Assembly: GCA_045604705.1 (NCBI GenBank)
Contig: JAZUOO010000046.1
Location: 1 to 51,334, forward strand
Length of the DNA: 51,334 nt
Source: SIG622 sp045604705
Lineage (GTDB): Bacteria; Bacillota; Clostridia; Oscillospirales; CAG-382
Direction of reading: 5' to 3'
The position numbers and the translations under genes are program-made. Every line of letters begins with the position of its first letter. Within the stretch, counting starts at the first letter, position 1. Below the pieces are notes generated by a model. The model did no database searches. It was not told the DNA's origin and worked only from the letters and a program-made list of their open reading frames with translations. Positions 25,612-36,000 of this stretch are shown piece by piece.

Positions 25612-25696
25612 GATTTAGGGAATAGGAAACAGTAATAGGTGATGATGATTTCCGAACGGAGGATTTGCGAAGCTTGTTGCCTTGATGGCGGGAATA
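25612..25696 (-). repeat. ~80-bp dispersed repeat, copy B
   Basis: On the minus strand it reads CGCCATCAAGGCAACAAGC, CGCAAATCCTCC, CGGAAATCATCATCAC and TTCCCTAAATCCT, aligned with copy A at 19652-19727. The rest of the gap (25513-25961) is AT-rich with no gene seen; TATAAT hexamers at 25906 and 25917 may belong to the ABC operon promoter. Confidence 0.65.
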
Positions 25697-25961
25697 TTCT
25701 TTTTTTGATTGGTTCGTACACTCTGCGAGGTTTGATTTGATTGTGACTGTTGCGATTCCCGGGATGCCTCTATCCGTACACTGTGAATTCTTCCCTGAAA
25801 CCTGTTTTCTAAACAATCACAAAACAAACACCCTGCACTACCCAATAATTTCTCCAATGTTCAAGCGACGTTAACATTTGCATGGTATTATTAAACTTGT
25901 ATCATTATAATTAAAATATAATAGTATTTTTATGCTCAAATATAAATTAGGAGAAACGAAA

Positions 25962-27038
25962 ATGATTGAAATTAAAAACCTTGTCAAGCGTTACGGAACC
26001 AATCTTGCGGTTGATAACATTTCATTTACGGTGAACGACGGAGAAATCGTTGGTTTTCTCGGTCCTAACGGTGCGGGCAAGAGTACTACCATGAATATCC
26101 TGACAGGTTACCTTTCCGCAACAGACGGGGAATGTCTTATAGGTGGTGTGGATATTCTTCAGAATCCAATTGCTGCAAAGAGGAAGATAGGTTATCTTCC
26201 CGAGCTTCCTCCCGTTTACCTTGAAATGACGGTAAGGGAATACCTAAATTTTGTATATGACCTTAAAAAATGCACACTTAACAAGAAAAAGCATATTGAT
26301 GAAATCTGCGATGTTGTAAAGATAGTCGATGTGCAGCACAGACTCGTCGGTAACCTATCCAAGGGCTACAGACAGAGAGTGGGCTTTGCCCAGGCACTTG
26401 TGGGGAACCCGGAGGTTATGATTTTCGATGAACCTACGGTAGGTCTTGACCCGGTGCAGATTATCGAAATAAGAAACCTTATAAAGAGCCTTGGCAAAAA
26501 CCATACGGTTATCCTCAGCACTCACATACTTTCCGAGGTGCAAGCTGTGTGCGACAGAATAGTTGTCATAAACAAGGGTAAGATAGTTGCAAACGCAACA
26601 CCGGCAGAGCTCGACAAGCTGTCTGGCGTATCCTCGAAATCAAGACTCAAGATTTCAGGAAATCCCGAAAACGTCATTGCCGCACTTAAAACAGTCGGCG
26701 GCGTTACGGCGGTGGACAAGCTGTCCGAGCAGTGTCCCGAGCAGGATTGCCATATTTACATTGTAACAGGGGAAAATTCCGAAGAAATCAAAAAGAAAAT
26801 GTTCTTTACGCTTGCGTCCCGTGAGATGGCGATACTCAGCTTTGAGCCTTGTTCTTCAAGTATTGAGGATATTTTTATTTCACTTGTATCACAAAAGAAC
26901 AATGCAAATGTCGGCGAAAAGTCAAAGGCGGCTGCCCAGAAAAAGGCTGAAGAAGCCCTTGATGAAAAGTCGGAGAACAACGCCGACAATTCTGATAAAA
27001 CAGAAGAACCCGTCGGGGTGAAAGGAGAGGAAAACTGA
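25962..27038 (+). CDS. ABC transporter ATP-binding protein (GldA-like)
   Basis: ATPase subunit of an ABC-2 type system. ATG at 25962 has TTAGGAGAAA upstream; the frame's earlier ATG at 25932 does not. 358 residues: Walker A GPNGAGKST at 34-42, Q-loop region YLPELPPVY, signature LSKGYRQRVGFAQAL (variant of LSGGQ), Walker B VMIFDEPTVGLDP and switch His in LSTHIL. A C-terminal extension (about 215-320) is followed by a disordered Ala/Glu/Lys-rich tail. It overlaps the permease gene by one base (TGATG), so the two are translationally coupled. Confidence 0.92.
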   Translation: MIEIKNLVKRYGTNLAVDNISFTVNDGEIVGFLGPNGAGKSTTMNILTGYLSATDGECLIGGVDILQNPIAAKRKIGYLPELPPVYLEMTVREYLNFVYDLKKCTLNKKKHIDEICDVVKIVDVQHRLVGNLSKGYRQRVGFAQALVGNPEVMIFDEPTVGLDPVQIIEIRNLIKSLGKNHTVILSTHILSEVQAVCDRIVVINKGKIVANATPAELDKLSGVSSKSRLKISGNPENVIAALKTVGGVTAVDKLSEQCPEQDCHIYIVTGENSEEIKKKMFFTLASREMAILSFEPCSSSIEDIFISLVSQKNNANVGEKSKAAAQKKAEEALDEKSENNADNSDKTEEPVGVKGEEN

Positions 27039-27748
27039 TGCTTGCAATATACAAAAGAGAAATGCTTTCATATTTCACCTCGCCCATAGGTTACATATTT
27101 ATGGCGATGTTCATGGCAATGTCGGGTATACTTTTCTCGTTCTTCACGTTCCTTATGAACTCCACCTCGGTTTCGACATATTTTACATTCCTGATTTTTA
27201 TATTCATTATAGTAATTCCGCTTCTTACAATGAAGCTGATGAGTGAGGAAAGAAAGCTCAAGACCGAGCAGATACTTCTGACCTCTCCCGTGAGCATAAC
27301 CTCCATTATCCTTGCAAAGTTTTTTGCGGCATTCACCATGTTCGGTATTACCTTTGTGGCTTCCGAGGCAATACACTTTATTGTTCTCGGTCGCTATACC
27401 GATAATATCAATTATCCCGAGGTTATGGGAACGGTAATAGGTGTACTTCTTATAGGTGCGGCTTTCATAGCTGTCGGACTTTTCATTTCCGCACTCACGG
27501 AAAGCCAGATTGTTGCGGCAATCTCCACTATTGCGGCGGTACTTCTTATGATTTGTCTTTCATTTGTTGCAAGCTATGTTCCAAGCGATCTTCTTGCAAA
27601 CGTCATCAGATGGTTCGCCATTCTCTCAAGGTTCTCACCCTTTACAATAGGAATACTCGACCTTGCTTCGGTGGTATATTACATTAGCCTTGCGGTCATA
27701 TTTATTTTCCTGTCCGTCAGGGTTTATGAGAAGAGAAGATGGAGCTGA
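27038..27748 (+). CDS. ABC-2 type permease (GldF-like)
   Basis: 236 residues with six hydrophobic segments, starting YKREMLSYFTSPIGYIF, which is typical of the GldF family. The conserved MSEERKLKTEQILLTSPVS stretch lies between helices 2 and 3. Ribosome binding site AAAGGAGAGG is inside the end of the upstream gene. With the ATPase and GldG-like protein it forms a membrane complex. Related complexes serve gliding in Bacteroidetes, but non-gliding Firmicutes also carry them, and their substrate is unknown. Confidence 0.9.
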   Translation: MLAIYKREMLSYFTSPIGYIFMAMFMAMSGILFSFFTFLMNSTSVSTYFTFLIFIFIIVIPLLTMKLMSEERKLKTEQILLTSPVSITSIILAKFFAAFTMFGITFVASEAIHFIVLGRYTDNINYPEVMGTVIGVLLIGAAFIAVGLFISALTESQIVAAISTIAAVLLMICLSFVASYVPSDLLANVIRWFAILSRFSPFTIGILDLASVVYYISLAVIFIFLSVRVYEKRRWS

Positions 27749-27760
27749 CAGCACTTCGTG

Positions 27761-27795
27761 CAATGCAAAATGCAAAGTGCAAAATGCAGAATTTC
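27761..27795 (+). repeat. GCAAAATGCA repeat within the ABC operon
   Basis: GCAATGCAAAATGCAAAGTGC followed by AAAATGCAGAATTTC fills most of the 89-base gap between permease and GldG-like gene. The leading CACTTCGTGC hairpin also belongs to the family. Confidence 0.6.
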
Positions 27796-27837
27796 GGACA
27801 TCCTGCGGCTACTTATATATGAAAGGACAAGAATGAA

Positions 27838-29337
27838 ATGAACCTTAAAAAATATTTTGGCTCAAGAAGATTCAAGTACGGCTCGGTTGCCATCGTGTTT
27901 TCCGTAATTTTTGTTGCGGTCGTACTTGTACTTAACATCATCCTCACATTTATCGGCAGGGAGCACTCCCTTTATGCCGATCTTACAAAGGAAGAATTTT
28001 ATACCGTTTCCGAGGCAAGCATTCGGCAGCTTGAAGGTATAAAGGAGCCTGTTGAGATAGTGTTCTTCCAGAAGGAGGAGGACATTGGCGAGCCGGGTGG
28101 TTCAAACCCTCTGGGCTATGTAAAATACCTTGCGCAGGAATATGCAAAGACCTTTGATTTTGTAAGCGTGAAGTATGTGGATATGCTTGGAAGCCCCGCA
28201 CTTGCAAATTCCTATAAGTCAAGCACAAACGATACAATCAAGACTACCTCTGTTGTTATTACCTGCCCTTCGACGGCTAAGAAGAACATAGTTCAGACGG
28301 CAGGCTTCTTTACCTATAATTCGGACGGTACGGTTTACGGCTTCAGCGGCGAAAAGCGTATAACCTCGTGCATACTTCAGGTTACCGATACCGATAAGCC
28401 TACCGCTTATTTCACAATGGGACACAATGAATACCTTTCCGAAACGATCTACACTCTGCTTGCGGATCAGGGGTATAGTGTTGATGTGCTGGATCTTTCA
28501 ACCGGTGAGATTCCTGCGGATACAGACCTTATAATTATCAATCAGCCCACCAAGGACTTTGCGGGTATAGCTGCCGAAGGAGAGGGTGGTGCCAATGAGA
28601 TAGAGAAACTCAAGAACTATATTCAGAAAGACTACGGCGATGTTATACTGGTACTCCCCGCTGTCAGAGCCGACGGTACGGGTACAACTCCGGATCTTCC
28701 CGAGCTCCGTGAGCTTATGGAGGAAAACTTCGGCGTGACGTACACTCCTGCGTCAATAGTCGGTGATTCCACAGCGAATACTATTGACACCGAGGGTATA
28801 ATGCTTGTTGCAAAGCCTGCGGGAACGTCGGAAACATACGAATACCAAATGCACAAGTCGGTTACGGAAAAGGGAATAAAGATAATTGCTCCCTACAGCT
28901 TGCCGCTAACTATTGTCGGAAACGTGGATAAGTATGTTGTTCCGGTTCTTGTTTCCTCAAAGGACAGTATTGTTCAGACGGCAGATTCGGATAAGGCGAT
29001 AAGCGGTCCGCAGATTCCTCTTGTTGTTGTTTCAAGCAAGATAGGACATGACGATAATAATAATGAAAAAAGAGGCAATCTCCTTGTTGCAGGCTCGCTT
29101 ATATTTGAATTTGTAGGTAACGAATCCTACGGTAATGCGGACTTCTTCTATGGCGTGCTCAAGAGCTTTGGTAATACCTCCGTATCTCTTGATATTTCTG
29201 TAAAGCCCTTTAACGACGACTATCTGGATATATTAAAGAAGGATGCTAACTTTGCAACGGTAATCATAACTGCACTTATCCCGATCCTGCTTCTTATAAG
29301 CGGAATGATAGTGTGGGTACGCAGAAAGGGAAAGTAA
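27838..29337 (+). CDS. GldG-like membrane-anchored auxiliary protein of the ABC system
   Basis: 499 residues with a transmembrane helix near each end (about 17-39 and 472-493) and a large extracytoplasmic domain between, which is the GldG family layout (ABC_transp_aux). The segment LTKEEFYTVSEASIRQLEGIKEPVEIVFF is typical of the N-terminal part, and YFTMGHNEYLSETIYTLLADQGYSV resembles the conserved GHGE-type loop. Ribosome binding site GAAAGGACAAG. It probably forms the outer part of the complex with the preceding permease. Confidence 0.88.
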   Translation: MNLKKYFGSRRFKYGSVAIVFSVIFVAVVLVLNIILTFIGREHSLYADLTKEEFYTVSEASIRQLEGIKEPVEIVFFQKEEDIGEPGGSNPLGYVKYLAQEYAKTFDFVSVKYVDMLGSPALANSYKSSTNDTIKTTSVVITCPSTAKKNIVQTAGFFTYNSDGTVYGFSGEKRITSCILQVTDTDKPTAYFTMGHNEYLSETIYTLLADQGYSVDVLDLSTGEIPADTDLIIINQPTKDFAGIAAEGEGGANEIEKLKNYIQKDYGDVILVLPAVRADGTGTTPDLPELRELMEENFGVTYTPASIVGDSTANTIDTEGIMLVAKPAGTSETYEYQMHKSVTEKGIKIIAPYSLPLTIVGNVDKYVVPVLVSSKDSIVQTADSDKAISGPQIPLVVVSSKIGHDDNNNEKRGNLLVAGSLIFEFVGNESYGNADFFYGVLKSFGNTSVSLDISVKPFNDDYLDILKKDANFATVIITALIPILLLISGMIVWVRRKGK

Positions 29338-29353
29338 CATCAAGGAGCAAAAT

Positions 29354-31039
29354 ATGAAAAACGAGAAGAAGAAATTATCTCTCCTGCAGAAGCGGCTTAT
29401 AATCATTGTCTCTATATTGGTTGTTTTTGTTACCGCATCCGTCGTTGCATGGCGTGTTATCGTTACAGAGCAGGGTTATTTTGAGTTTATGTACAATCTT
29501 ATAACCGGCAATCAGGGGGACGAAGAGTCTGAAGAAAAGTCGGACCGCCCCGAATATGACAGTGACGGCGACCTTTTGGGAATACAGGGCAGACCATATA
29601 TCTACGATGTTATTCCCCTGAGCGAGGTTGCATTGATAGAAATTCAGAACGTGGATGCGGAAAGCGGAGAAAAGCAAAATTTTATATTTTATATGGATCC
29701 CGTTGCGGAAAACCTCATACTTGCGGGACGTGAGATGTTGTCCTTTAACAAGGAAAAACTGTCATATCTTTATGTAAATACCTGTAATATGCTCTCTATG
29801 GCAAAGGTTGATAACCCCTCGGAGGATTTGTCGCAGTACGGGCTTGCCAACGGCGTTTCGGATAACTGGTTCAAGGTCACAACGGCTGACGGGCAGGTAA
29901 AGCAGGTGTATATCGGTGACAAGCTTCCAACAGGTGCGGCATATTACTGCAAGAGTGTTGACAAGCCTCACATTTACGTTATAGATACCATGATAGAGCA
30001 ATGTGTTCTTGCATCTCCCGAAGATTTTATAATTCCCATGCTCTGTCCTCCTATAGCGCAGGAAAAAGTGTATACCGTTGACAACATCAAGCTTATTTCC
30101 GATGGCGAGTTAAAGGTAAATCTTATGCTTGCCCCCGACAGCTCCAAAAATGCCAATGACGGAGTTGTGTTCTCCCACATAATGACTTATCCCGGAGGAT
30201 ATACCGTTTCTCAGTCTGAGGTGGACACCATTCTCGGCAAGTTGGCGAATTTCCGGGGTACAAAAGTAGAAGAAGCGGACCTTTTCGGAATTTACACTGT
30301 GCAGGATGATACAGAAGAGGCTGTAAACGAGGAAGCTGCGGAGAATGCGGCGGAAGAAACGCAAACATCAGAGGAAAATGCAGACCTCTCCGATGAGGAC
30401 ATAAGGCTCAGAGAAACTCTTGAAAAATACGGACTTATCAATCCCTCCCGTGAGATACAATATACCCTTGACGGTGAGACATACAGAGTGCTATTCGGTG
30501 CGAAGACTCCGGATGCCGGCTCCTATTATGCCATTAATATGAGTCAGATGACAATATGCTCCGTGCCTTGTGAGGACGTTGCGTTCCTTGACTACGAGCT
30601 TATTGACTTTGTTGACAGGTATATCTTCCAGATGAATATAGACAATCTGAGCACGGTAGAGGTCGAGACAAAGGAAAACCACGAAGTATTTGAGCTTACG
30701 GGTGAGTCGAGCAATCTTGTTGTTACAAAGGCATCCGACAAGCAGACAGTGGATACAAAGACCTTCAGACAGTTCTATATTGACGTTCTTCTTGTTACCA
30801 TGACGGGAAGTGCGGATATTTATGATACAAGCAACGAAGTTCTTGCCTACATTTTCACAACAAGAGACGGTAGAAGATACGAATACAGATTCTACGATAT
30901 ATCCACCACAAAGGTATACTACACCGTCAACGGAGTCGGTGAATTTTATGTAAATCGCGACAGCGTCAACAAGGTAATAAACAACTTTGAGATGTTGCTT
31001 GCCGGAGAGAAATTCATGTCGGAAGCCATCGGCGGCTAA
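29354..31039 (+). CDS. DUF4340 domain protein, membrane-anchored
   Basis: 561 residues, one N-terminal transmembrane helix (about 13-32) and a large outside domain. DUF4340 features are repeated: strings such as YGLANGVSDNWFKVTTADGQVKQVYIG and YGLINPSREIQYTLDGETYRVLFGAKTPDAGSYYAI each resemble one DUF4340 repeat. An acidic linker (about 310-355) separates them. It starts 16 bases after the GldG-like gene and completes the usual four-gene GldA-GldF-GldG-DUF4340 set. Molecular role unknown; an accessory periphery protein of the complex is likely. Confidence 0.85.
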   Translation: MKNEKKKLSLLQKRLIIIVSILVVFVTASVVAWRVIVTEQGYFEFMYNLITGNQGDEESEEKSDRPEYDSDGDLLGIQGRPYIYDVIPLSEVALIEIQNVDAESGEKQNFIFYMDPVAENLILAGREMLSFNKEKLSYLYVNTCNMLSMAKVDNPSEDLSQYGLANGVSDNWFKVTTADGQVKQVYIGDKLPTGAAYYCKSVDKPHIYVIDTMIEQCVLASPEDFIIPMLCPPIAQEKVYTVDNIKLISDGELKVNLMLAPDSSKNANDGVVFSHIMTYPGGYTVSQSEVDTILGKLANFRGTKVEEADLFGIYTVQDDTEEAVNEEAAENAAEETQTSEENADLSDEDIRLRETLEKYGLINPSREIQYTLDGETYRVLFGAKTPDAGSYYAINMSQMTICSVPCEDVAFLDYELIDFVDRYIFQMNIDNLSTVEVETKENHEVFELTGESSNLVVTKASDKQTVDTKTFRQFYIDVLLVTMTGSADIYDTSNEVLAYIFTTRDGRRYEYRFYDISTTKVYYTVNGVGEFYVNRDSVNKVINNFEMLLAGEKFMSEAIGG

Positions 31040-31102
31040 AGTGAGGGTATAGGCAAACACGAAACAAGCTTAATCCGGCATCATAGAAAGGAGAAGCGAA
31101 AT

Positions 31103-32836
31103 ATGGGATTTTTTGGTAAACTACTTGGAAAGATGCAGTCCCGGGTTCAGGGAGAATATCCGCAGGTACAGGATCACCCCCAATATCCAGGCACAGAAAA
31201 TTTCCCCAACGAAATCGGCAGTCAAAAAACGGAAGATGCAAACATAAATACGCAAAGCGGTTACGGTGAGGCAAATGTGTCCACGGAAAATCCGAGTGTA
31301 CATCCGGAGCTTGATTCCTTTGATGCTTACAATGACCGTCAGATACCCGCACAGGTACAGAACACTTCAAGAGAGGAATATCTCGGAAAGTTCAGATCGG
31401 AATTCAGGTATCGTTTTCCAAAGAGTCTTGATACCATCGAAAGCCATATGCAGCTTCCTTATATGGTAGGCTCTGCCGTTGATATTTCCCCCATTATAGA
31501 ATACGCCTCAAACAACGTTTACGAGAGATTCAGAAACCAACCGGAAAAGCTGTCCGAGCTTAGCCGTGCGGCAGTTGCAAAGGTGGCAATGGAGCTTGAG
31601 CAGTATATAGGCTCACGTGCTGCGGGGGATTTTGCTCTCTCTCTTAAGCGTGCACACGAAGATTCCCTTGAAAAAGCATGGATAGTTCTGGATTTCTACT
31701 GCCGTATGCTCAAAGCGGAGTACACGGAAAATATCGCAAAACTGCATGGCATGATTACGGACGAGCTTATCTTGAGAAGCACCGACCCCGTACATCAGGC
31801 TCAGAGCGAGAGCTATGAGGAGGTTCTTGCAAAGTGTGCAAAGGCAATCTCAGAGGACAATGATGCGAGCGTGATTTCCGAGCTCAAGAAAAGACTTTTT
31901 CAAAAGCTGATGCATCTTGACAGCATATACGTAATTCACGATGCGACCTTCAACAATGCGTTTCCGTATATCGGAGCTGACGGAAGACTTGAAATACAGA
32001 CAAGCCCCGAGCGTGCAGAATCACTCAAGGCTTTTCTTGAAAAGAACGGCGATTCAAGGGTGGACATCGTTGAGTACAAAAAAGAGGAATATGAAAGCTT
32101 CTTCTCAAAGGTGCTTCACCACGGGCTTGCCGTTATAAGAATAGACAACGGATTTACCCCTGTTGAGGTGGACATTGCGGGACTCTTTGATAACGGCGAG
32201 AAGAATCTTATTGAGGTCTGCAACAGATATGCAAGAGGCAGATTTGTCAGTGAGCTTCAGTACGGCTACCGTATCAAGAACCTCTTGGACGACAGACGTG
32301 ACAGCGAAGATTACAGAGTGTTGTCCTCGGCAATGGTGAGTGCAAGAACCAATGGCTACAGAGCACTTGCGGGCGGACTTTTATACGTATTCAATATAGG
32401 CGGTGCAAAGTGCGGCACCACACTTTACACTCAAAAGGCGCTTGAAACGGCGGGCGAAATAATGAAAGCGATGGGAATAATTGACGAATCCACGCTTATA
32501 GCTCACGGAGATTCCTCCTTTGATGTGTTCACAGGTGAGATAGCTCCAAGAGTCATTAAGAAAAAATCCTCCACTGCGGGCAAGGGCTTTGTATGTGCCT
32601 TTACCGATAAGGAAAATGCGGATAAAATCCACAAACGCTTAACGGACGCAGGCGCAAATGACGCCGTAATAGTCATGACCCTCGGCGAGCTTTGCGAAAA
32701 CTGCGGCGACCACGCGGGCTTTATACTTGACATGAGCTCCTACGGGCTTGAGGTTCCCATAGAAGTGTTCGGCAGAATCGGCGAATGCGTAAAAACCAAC
32801 GGCATTATTGTCGATGGGAAAGAAATGGAATTTTGA
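31103..32836 (+). CDS. Large cytoplasmic protein with SseB-like domains
   Basis: 577 residues, ribosome binding site GAAAGGAGAAGC. An N-terminal amphipathic segment (MGFFGKLLGKMQSRV) and a polar disordered stretch to about 85 are followed by a helical region (90-260). A segment near 275-370 (IYVIHDATFNNAFPYIGADG, then IQTSPERAESLKAFL) and one near 495-560 (GFVCAFTDKENADKIHKRL, then GFILDMSSYGLEVPIEVF) each resemble the SseB N-terminal domain. The function of SseB-type domains in Firmicutes is not established. It follows the DUF4340 gene by 63 bases and may be part of the same transcript. Confidence 0.6.
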   Translation: MGFFGKLLGKMQSRVQGEYPQVQDHPQYPGTENFPNEIGSQKTEDANINTQSGYGEANVSTENPSVHPELDSFDAYNDRQIPAQVQNTSREEYLGKFRSEFRYRFPKSLDTIESHMQLPYMVGSAVDISPIIEYASNNVYERFRNQPEKLSELSRAAVAKVAMELEQYIGSRAAGDFALSLKRAHEDSLEKAWIVLDFYCRMLKAEYTENIAKLHGMITDELILRSTDPVHQAQSESYEEVLAKCAKAISEDNDASVISELKKRLFQKLMHLDSIYVIHDATFNNAFPYIGADGRLEIQTSPERAESLKAFLEKNGDSRVDIVEYKKEEYESFFSKVLHHGLAVIRIDNGFTPVEVDIAGLFDNGEKNLIEVCNRYARGRFVSELQYGYRIKNLLDDRRDSEDYRVLSSAMVSARTNGYRALAGGLLYVFNIGGAKCGTTLYTQKALETAGEIMKAMGIIDESTLIAHGDSSFDVFTGEIAPRVIKKKSSTAGKGFVCAFTDKENADKIHKRLTDAGANDAVIVMTLGELCENCGDHAGFILDMSSYGLEVPIEVFGRIGECVKTNGIIVDGKEMEF

Positions 32837-32930
32837 TGGACTTCCGAGAAAAGTATATAATAAATATGAGAAAAGATTTCCGTACTCGGTTTGGTGCGGG
32901 AATCTTCATTATATATTTCTCTCCTGCAAT

Positions 32931-32964
32931 GTTACAAATGTTACTTAAGTTACAGTTAAGTTAC
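32931..32964 (+). promoter_or_regulatory. Four GTTAC direct repeats before the SLH gene promoter
   Basis: GTTAC occurs at 32931, 32940, 32949 and 32960 (spacing 9, 9, 11), directly upstream of the -35 box. The arrangement suggests a regulator-binding array. Confidence 0.45.
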
Positions 32965-32980
32965 AAACCGCGGAAAACAC

Positions 32981-33009
32981 TTGATTTTTTTTAAAAGGTG
33001 TAGTATAGT
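32981..33009 (+). promoter_or_regulatory. Promoter of the SLH protein gene
   Basis: TTGATT (32981-32986), 17 bases, TATAGT (33004-33009). It gives a leader of about 50 bases ending in a strong ribosome binding site, CAGGAGGA. Confidence 0.7.
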
Positions 33010-33064
33010 ATAGTCAAGCAAAGTAAGATTTGCTAAATCAAATTTTTTTCAGGAGGAACACACG

Positions 33065-36000
33065 ATGAAAAAGTTTCTTTCACTCGTAGTAGCAGCTCTT
33101 CTTACAGTAAGCGCAATGGCTACAAGTGCATCGGCAGCAAAGTTCACAGACGTTGATGCTTCCAACGAAGCTCTCAACGATGCAGTAGAACTTCTCACCG
33201 CTCTCAATGTAACAAAGGGTACAACAGAGACCACATTTGGTACAACAGAGAACGTAACAAGACAGCAGATGGCTGCTTTCATTTACAGAATGATGAAGGC
33301 CGGCAAGTCTCAGGAGGGTGGCGTTAACACAACATCTTTCGTAGACCTTGACGATCCTACATTCTACTTCATGGTATCTTGGGCTAACAGCCAGGGCATC
33401 ATCAAGGGTAGAAGCGCAACAGAATTCGACCCCAAGGGTGGCATCATACTTCAGGATGCTTACACAATGATCGTTCGTGCGCTCGGTTATGACGACGGCA
33501 CACTTTCTTACCCGATCGATTACATCGAACTCGCTGAAAGCCTCGGCCTCGACGAAGATCTTCCCTCTTCTGTTGCTTACTCATCCACACTTACAAGAGG
33601 TGATGTAGCAATCATCCTTGCTAATATGTTCTATGCAGAAACAGCAGAAGTAGAAATCAAGTACGAAACATCTTACAAAGTAATCTGTGTTGAACACAAC
33701 CAGACTCAGCCTTGCGCAGACAACGACGGTGAACACAACTACCAGGCAGTTTCCAACGGCCAGGTTCCGAAGGAATACCGCAAGACAGTAGCAGAAGCAG
33801 TATTTGAAGTTGAAAAGGTAACTCAGAGAGTAGTTGCTACAGCTAACTACAGCCTCGACGGCGCTGAAAAGCCCGATGAAGACGTTGAAATGATCGTTCT
33901 CACTAAGGACGAAATAATCGATTATCCTGATGAAACAGGTATTCCTTCTCTCAACCAGGTTGAATTCGCAGACCTCGGTCTCGAAGGTAAGGCTGATGAC
34001 TACTTCCTTAAGGACATTGTTATGTTCGTTAGAGAAGTTAAGGATGGCGAATACGAAATCTTCGGCGCAACAACATCCGGTACTGTTGAAACAGTAGCAT
34101 TTGAAGATGTTGATTTCGGTACAGTTACCGGCACAACTTCTGATAAGTACTACGACGGTGCTGAAAAGGATTACAAGATCATCAACGGTAAGGTTACTCT
34201 CGGTGATACTGTAACATACCTCTTCGATGCTCCGTATTCCTTCACTAAGGATTACAACAATCCTGATAAGTATACTCCCAAGTTCATCGAACTCGCAGAT
34301 TACGAAGGAGACGTAAAGGCTGACAACGAAGAAGACTTCATCGATTACAACTACGTAACAAATGATGTTACTATGGATGAAACAATCATCGGTTGGTATA
34401 TGAACGAAGACGACGTTTGGGTTAAGAACTACGATGCATACCTCGCACAGGTATACTTCGGCGGTCTCGGCGAAATCGACGTTTACGACTGTGACGGCGA
34501 CGGCAAGCCCGAATACCTCTTCGTTAAGAACTACGTTGTTGGTACAATCGACGACGCAGAAGATGAAAACGCAACCGATATTGATGACATAACTGCAGAA
34601 GCAGATGCTCTCAAGATTTACACAGATAAGGCTCTTGTTGATGTAGCTGAAGGCGTAACATTTGCTGATGACGATGTTGTTCTCGCTTATGTTTGCCCCG
34701 AAGCTAACTACGTTAAGGTTGTAGAAGTTCTCAATCCTATCGAAGCTACACTTCAGGAAGAGTCCGGCGAATACTTTGTTCTCTCTACAGGCGAAAAGGT
34801 ATTCTTCGAAAATGCAGAAGTAGTTGTAGCTAACGGTACAGCTAACCTTGCTGATATTGACAACCAGAGCTTTAATGTTGACGGTACCTACTACTTCACA
34901 GCTGATAACAAGCTCGTTTATATGACAGATATCGATGCAGCATTCAGCCTTGATGCTAAGTACTCTATCGTTCTTGAAGACACAGCAACACTTACAACAT
35001 CTATTAACGCTGACGGCAAGCTTGAAAAGGCTAACTACATTGAGATCTACTATGAAGGCGAAACAAAGACTGTAAAGGTTAAGTCCATCGCTGATTACAG
35101 AACTCAGGCTGATAAGGAAGCAGCAGGTGAATCTGCTCACGTTAAGACTCCTCTTACTGTAGTTAAAGACGGAGATACAGTTGTAGAAGAATATAGCTTT
35201 ACCGCATACAAGAATAGATTTGCAGTAGCTAAGGCTGACAAGAAGGGTGCTTACTACTTCGAACTCGTTGATTTCACAACAAATAATAATGTTGCAGCTC
35301 TCGCAGGTGATGATGAAGCCGGTGAATACAGAGTTGCAAATGTACAGAATGTTGAACTCTTCCACAAGACAGGCAATATCTATGAAATTGATAATCTTGC
35401 AGCAGCAAATGAAGCTATTCAGGGTGTTTATGTAACCAAGAATACAAAGATTATCCTTAAGACACTTGACGAAGATGGTGAACCCATCATCACAACTTAC
35501 GGCTACGACAATCTCCCCGACATTGCAGAGGGTACAGAATTCGATAACGTTTCCTATGTTGTTTATAACAATGTTAACTCCACAAAGTATGAAAACCTCG
35601 CTATATTCTACGGCGTACTCGACGCAGAACTCGAAGGCGACAAGGGCGACTTTGCTGATGTTAGAATTATCGCTAGCAAGTCCAAGTCCTCTACAGAAGA
35701 CGGAACAGTTTACACATACACTGTATACGATCCTATGACAGGTAAGGAAGAAAGCGGTATCCAGGGCTCCGGAGTGAACACTGAAAAGAACTTCGACACA
35801 GGTTATATCGTTTCTCTTACAAGCGAAGGATACATTAACGATGAAATAAATCATGCTGGTACTGTATTTGCTGAAGGTACTGAAGGCAAGAACATCTATA
35901 ATGTAGACGGCGATTACAACTTCGACCAGTTCAACAACGGTGAAAATGCTCCCGTACTCGGATATGTAGAAGTTGCAAATTACGATGAAGCTAATAAGTT

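Noticed and set aside
32836..32994. Small ORF overlapping the stop of the SseB-like gene
   Set aside because: No separate ribosome binding site; it runs through the GTTAC array and the SLH promoter, and the composition looks non-coding.
33581..35854. 757-codon open frame on the minus strand
   Set aside because: It is exactly antisense to the SLH gene. The biased codon choice of that gene removes stop codons on the other strand, and the product is a Cys/Val/Ile-rich string without a ribosome binding site.
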